From assembly GCA_030600865.1 (NCBI GenBank), contig JAUVUS010000042.1, positions 1 to 10,560 on the forward strand: a stretch of 10,560 nucleotides of DNA, given 5' to 3'. Origin of the DNA: Bacteroidales bacterium. Its GTDB lineage: Bacteria > Bacteroidota > Bacteroidia > Bacteroidales > UBA12077. The position numbers were made by a program, and so were the translations under genes. Shown here in pieces: positions 7,466 through 10,560 of this stretch. Each line of letters starts with the position of its first letter. The stretch's first letter is position 1. The notes beneath the pieces were generated by a model. It saw only the letters and a program-made list of their open reading frames with translations. It was not told where the DNA came from and searched no databases.

Positions 7466-8875
7466 ATGAGAAAAATTCCTAATACTACAATAAATGATAA
7501 AATTAGCGACCTAAAACAACATTTTACAATAGAAGATTTCAATACTATTAATAATGTTTTATATAGTGATTATTCTCCAAACAGTTATACTCGATTAGAT
7601 AGAGTAACAATAAACCAAGAAGTAAATCTGATTAAAAACATTGCAAAAGACGAATCTAAGTTAGAGTTATTCAATTACAACTTAAAATTTACTGTTTATG
7701 CTACATTCTTTAACTGGATATGTGAAAATATTATAGAAATGTTAATTGATCAGTTCAAGTTTGACAATATTAAGGAAATTACAGAAAAACAACAATTTAT
7801 ACTAAAAAAAATTTCTTATAAAATATTATCAGATACAAATCGTATCACAACCCTTTTCAGTTTAAGCAAAATAAGACAACCTTTTTTTACAAACAGTTTA
7901 ATCTATGAATTTCTTCATAAACTTCTAAGTGAATTTGAATTTGTACTAGATGAAATCAGGCAAAATAAGATCTATCATGAAAATAATTTTTGGAAAGATA
8001 AATCACCTGATATATTTCATAGTCTAACCAATAAGGATTTTCGATATATACATAAATTATATCCTAAACCTATAAGTATAGATGTATTTTATAAGCAAGA
8101 ATACAAAGATCGATTGAATTCTTATATTTCAAGATCTGACAATAAAAACACAACTTATCGCGAAATTTATAATCTTGCAAGAGAATTTAATGAAGAAATA
8201 AATATACCTGTTTTTGATTTCAAGATAAATAAGACTGAACTAACACTGTTATTCTATTTATTATATTATTTTGGAATAATTACGCCAACTCCTAATAATG
8301 GAATGGCTTTTCATGAATATAGTTACTCAAATGTATTTAATGAAAATCTTCGCAATGCTGACAGAGAGATCTCCATATTTATTGAAAACTTTTGTACAAT
8401 CAATAATAAAAAAATTAAAGGAGTAAAGAAGTTGCTTAATGAAATAAAGTGGGATTTATATAAGCACGAAAAAACTATTTATTCACTTTTGGAAAAATTA
8501 AAAACAACGGACTCTTATAATTACAAAAAGAATAAGTATTCATTTTTCCCAATAAAAGTTCAAGATGATTCAAACTATTATCAATCAAAACCTTTAAAAG
8601 AACTAATCTTATTTAATTTTAATGTTAAAAAAAGAATCATTGTATGTCTTTTATTTTCCATTTCGAGTAATAACCAAATAGCCAATTATAATAGCAATAC
8701 AGTTGAAAATTTATACTTTCTATTAAATGATTATACATCATTTAATAGTGATAATAAGTATAATCTAAAAGGATATATTGGAGATTATCTTTACAATACC
8801 TATGATTATAACAAACTATATGTACATATGATTAATTCTTTTAAAGAGAAAATCAATAACGTTTTTAATACCTAA
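7466..8875 (+). CDS. Unrecognised 469-residue protein, co-transcribed with the integrase
   Basis: I do not recognise a family. The protein is rich in Asn, Lys, Ile, Tyr and Phe, appears mostly helical, and has no signal peptide and no clear membrane span; the longest hydrophobic stretch is TELTLLFYLLYYFGIIT at 257-273. There is no nucleotide-binding loop or obvious catalytic motif. A Lys/Asn-rich region at about 310-360 precedes a C-terminal domain. The arrangement of the 250-330 segment weakly recalls the C-terminal part of RteC-type regulators of Bacteroides elements, but hallmark residues such as the conserved Trp-x-x-Ser are missing, so this is only a thought. It starts four bases after the integrase stop and must share its transcript, suggesting a role in integration, excision or element control, or a cargo function. 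It is visibly more AT-rich than the backbone genes. Confidence 0.85.
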   Translation: MRKIPNTTINDKISDLKQHFTIEDFNTINNVLYSDYSPNSYTRLDRVTINQEVNLIKNIAKDESKLELFNYNLKFTVYATFFNWICENIIEMLIDQFKFDNIKEITEKQQFILKKISYKILSDTNRITTLFSLSKIRQPFFTNSLIYEFLHKLLSEFEFVLDEIRQNKIYHENNFWKDKSPDIFHSLTNKDFRYIHKLYPKPISIDVFYKQEYKDRLNSYISRSDNKNTTYREIYNLAREFNEEINIPVFDFKINKTELTLLFYLLYYFGIITPTPNNGMAFHEYSYSNVFNENLRNADREISIFIENFCTINNKKIKGVKKLLNEIKWDLYKHEKTIYSLLEKLKTTDSYNYKKNKYSFFPIKVQDDSNYYQSKPLKELILFNFNVKKRIIVCLLFSISSNNQIANYNSNTVENLYFLLNDYTSFNSDNKYNLKGYIGDYLYNTYDYNKLYVHMINSFKEKINNVFNT

Positions 8876-8964
8876 AACCAAAATATCACATATACAAAAC
8901 ATTGCACATCTGTCTTTTAACAAGAAAATGATTTAAAATTCTTCGGCATATTTATTTATATCAG

Positions 8965-8980
8965 TTTAATTTGAATTAAA
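8965..8980. repeat. Palindrome upstream of the HTH gene
   Basis: TTTAATT-TG-AATTAAA is a 7+2+7 palindrome, 42 bases before the HTH gene start. It overlaps a second inverted pair, TTTGAA (8970-8975) and TTCAAA (8985-8990). It is a candidate operator for the HTH protein, though its low complexity makes chance possible. Confidence 0.4.
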
Positions 8981-9021
8981 AGAGTTCAAAACAATCTTCT
9001 TAAATAAAAAATTAAATTATT

Positions 9022-9294
9022 ATGGAAATAAAGTTAATTAGCCTTGAAGAATTTAATTCATTTAAATCCAAAGTATATAATGACCTTGAAGAATTAAAAA
9101 ACCTACTTAAAAGCAAAGGTCAAAATAAAAAGTGGATGAAAAGCTCTGAAGTAAGAGAACTCCTTGGAATATCACACGGAACACTTCAAACGCTAAGAAA
9201 TAATGGCAGTTTCCAATATTCAAAAAGAAGGGAAATTCTGGATTATGATATTACTGATATTACAGGGTTATTCGAAGATAATAAAACCAAATAA
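9022..9294 (+). CDS. Small helix-turn-helix DNA-binding protein, excisionase/AlpA type
   Basis: This 90-residue protein has a helical, probably coiled N-terminus (about 5-32). A MerR-like/HTH_17 domain follows at about 37-85: KWMKSSEVRELLGISHGTLQ, then LRNNGSFQYSKRREILDYDI, the recognition helix and wing. Proteins of this form are common beside integrases on Bacteroidota mobile elements, where they act as excisionases (Xis-like) or directionality and expression regulators. It should bind DNA in the cytoplasm; which of these roles it has is inferred. It sits 146 bases downstream of the unknown gene with a palindrome in that gap, so it likely has its own promoter. It precedes the replication gene by 33 bases and is probably in one operon with it. 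There is no Shine-Dalgarno site. Confidence 0.8.
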   Translation: MEIKLISLEEFNSFKSKVYNDLEELKNLLKSKGQNKKWMKSSEVRELLGISHGTLQTLRNNGSFQYSKRREILDYDITDITGLFEDNKTK

Positions 9295-9327
9295 CTTTAG
9301 ATTGTGTAATCTTTAATAATCAAATTA

Positions 9328-10440
9328 ATGCCTTCTGATCACACTAAAAAAACTCCTATTCCAGGTGGATATGCTATACGAGCAAGATGTATTGCGAATA
9401 GCAAAATAGCTGCAGCTCCACCTCATATTAGAGAAATTTGGGAATTGATTACAAGAGAAGCAAATCATCAGGATGCTACCTACAGGGGATTCAGTATAAA
9501 AGAAGGTCAACTATTTAGAAGTTATAAGGACATTAGAGAGAGTTTACATTGGAGAGTTGGCTGGAGAAAAGAATACTATTGCGAAAATCAGGTGAAAAAA
9601 GCTATGAAATACTTACGAGATAACGGCATGATAGAAACAAAGAAAGCACCAGGCGGCGTATTGATAACTATCTGTAATTATGCATTTTATCAAGATCCGA
9701 AAAATTATAAAAGAACTAAAGAAAGCACTTACGAGAGTACTTATGAAGAACCAATGAAGAACCATTATGGCACTACTAATAACAATAATGTAAATAATGA
9801 TAAAAATTTAAAAAAGAAAAAGTATTTATCTGAGATTAAAGATTCAGACCATTTGGATGAATATTTAAAAATTGCATTTAATTTTTGGAAAGTTATTTCA
9901 AATAATTTGCAAGAGTTAAATATAAAACTAGATTCCCTAAATGAATCCACTTGTGAAAGTTGGACCATGCCAATAAGACAATTGATGATAAAACACAATA
10001 AAACTAAAGATGAAATTGATGAAGTATACCAATTTTTCCCAACAAACACATTTTGGAAAAAAACACTACATCATACAAATCAACTTATAAAGAAAAATGA
10101 AAATGGAGTATTATTTTTTGATTCAATACTAATTCAAAAAAGAGAATCAGATGCTGAAAGAAATCTTCCAACAATAGAAGAATTAGAGTTTGCTTTAAAT
10201 CTTCGTTTCAATAAACCAACAAAACACTTTATCAACCTTTTTTACGAATATCAAATTATGTGTAAAGAATCTAATCTGAAAATTTTAAAAGGCAAGACTC
10301 TAGAGTTAGAAATAGGGAAATTAGCAAATCAGTCTAATTATGAAAACATGGCTGCAGTAAATTTATTAAGAAAAGCTATTTCTAAAAAGAAAGAGATACC
10401 TGAAGGGCATAATAAAAAATATTACCCCAGTAACTTATAA
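9328..10440 (+). CDS. Phage/satellite-type replication initiation protein
   Basis: This 370-residue protein has the two-domain layout of phage replication initiators (lambda O and DnaD-like proteins). The N-terminal part (about 10-122) includes a winged-helix domain: GFSIKEGQLFRSYKDIRESL, ENQVKKAMKYLRDNGMIETK, then a wing ending VLITICNYAFYQ. A polar Asn/Lys-rich linker spans about 130-170. A C-terminal module includes SWTMPIRQLMIKHNKTKDEI (211-230), then EVYQFFPTNTFWKKTLHHTNQLIKK, the pattern of helicase-loader-type phage replication proteins. The last 90 residues are not recognised. It would bind the element's origin and recruit the host replicative helicase; this is inferred from domain pattern. 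The linker-coding DNA holds tandem repeats and an AT-rich tract resembling an internal origin. Co-transcribed with the upstream HTH gene. No helicase or primase is visible before the window ends. Confidence 0.75.
   Translation: MPSDHTKKTPIPGGYAIRARCIANSKIAAAPPHIREIWELITREANHQDATYRGFSIKEGQLFRSYKDIRESLHWRVGWRKEYYCENQVKKAMKYLRDNGMIETKKAPGGVLITICNYAFYQDPKNYKRTKESTYESTYEEPMKNHYGTTNNNNVNNDKNLKKKKYLSEIKDSDHLDEYLKIAFNFWKVISNNLQELNIKLDSLNESTCESWTMPIRQLMIKHNKTKDEIDEVYQFFPTNTFWKKTLHHTNQLIKKNENGVLFFDSILIQKRESDAERNLPTIEELEFALNLRFNKPTKHFINLFYEYQIMCKESNLKILKGKTLELEIGKLANQSNYENMAAVNLLRKAISKKKEIPEGHNKKYYPSNL
9721..9830. other. Candidate replication origin inside the replication gene
   Basis: Two 12-base near-repeats (GAAAGCACTTAC, GAGAGTACTTAT at 9721-9744) overlap a perfect tandem pair of ATGAAGAACCA (9743-9753 and 9754-9764). 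A tract of almost pure A/T follows, from 9775 to about 9830. The 11-base period is out of step with codons. Iterons next to an AT-rich unwinding region within the linker of an initiator gene is the lambda-ori layout. Only two exact repeats are present, so this is tentative. Confidence 0.4.
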
Positions 10441-10560
10441 TTATAAATATGAAAAGAATCAAACTATATTTTAAAACTAAAAAGTAATTTTTCCCTATCG
10501 CCTTGTTCTTTTTATGATTTAAGGATGTCTAATATGAATGTTTCATTTTTTTGCAAAAAA
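10441..10560. other. Window end, no gene established
   Basis: This AT-rich stretch follows the replication gene. A frame open from ATG 10525 (or 10534) to the window edge reads MSNMNVSFFCKK and could be the start of a next gene, but twelve codons are too few to judge. No terminator is visible. Confidence 0.3.

Noticed and set aside
9299..9312. Small hairpin AGATT-GTGT-AATCT between the HTH and replication genes
   Set aside because: A five-base stem is too weak for a terminator, and the 33-base gap suggests co-transcription.
9765..10049. 94-codon minus-strand frame within the replication gene
   Set aside because: Its Phe/Leu/Ser-rich translation is what reversed Asn/Lys-rich coding sequence gives; the plus-strand frame is far better supported.
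6000..10560. Second ssrA 3' end, CRISPR array or tRNA gene in the element
   Set aside because: I looked for a repeat of GGTTCGATTCCCGCC, regularly spaced repeats and cloverleaf sequences and saw none in this part of the window.

Overview
This window comes from the chromosome of an AT-rich member of the Bacteroidota. It is most likely an anaerobic Bacteroidales/Marinilabiliales-type organism, although the genus cannot be fixed from the sequence. The evidence is a short primary sigma factor of the Bacteroidota kind, a Rho protein with a long charged insertion, a tmRNA tag reading GENNYALAA, promoters of the TAnnTTTG type, few Shine-Dalgarno sites, and a pyruvate:ferredoxin oxidoreductase that points to anaerobic metabolism.

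Positions 1-5592 are housekeeping backbone. On the minus strand are the 5' end of a pyruvate:ferredoxin oxidoreductase gene (nifJ type) and rho, which ends in its own intrinsic terminator. The primary sigma factor gene (rpoD/sigA) and ribulose-phosphate 3-epimerase (rpe) are on the plus strand, separated by an intrinsic terminator. A lysine-ketoglutarate-reductase/saccharopine-dehydrogenase-like gene on the minus strand converges on rpe across a bidirectional terminator. Two intergenic regions carry perfect inverted repeats with no obvious terminator role: 13 bp at 2325-2420 and 16 bp at 4065-4134. A 13-base piece of the second repeat recurs directly upstream of rpoD.

The ssrA (tmRNA) gene at 5593-5989 is the boundary. 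Immediately beyond its 3' end begins what looks like an integrated element. It holds a strong hairpin terminator, a region with repeated GGTGAACA sites, and an IntDOT-like tyrosine recombinase with a well-matched Bacteroidota promoter. These are followed by an unrecognised 469-residue protein starting four bases after the integrase stop, a small excisionase-type helix-turn-helix protein, and a phage-type replication initiation protein. The linker region of the replication gene contains iteron-like tandem repeats followed by a very AT-rich tract, as in a lambda-type origin. The set integrase, HTH protein, replication initiator resembles the control end of a phage satellite, prophage or small integrative element. 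The far end of the element lies outside the window, so its type is open.

The most interesting parts are the ssrA-borne element with its unknown integrase-linked protein, the candidate internal origin, and the candidate recombinase or regulator sites between ssrA and the integrase.
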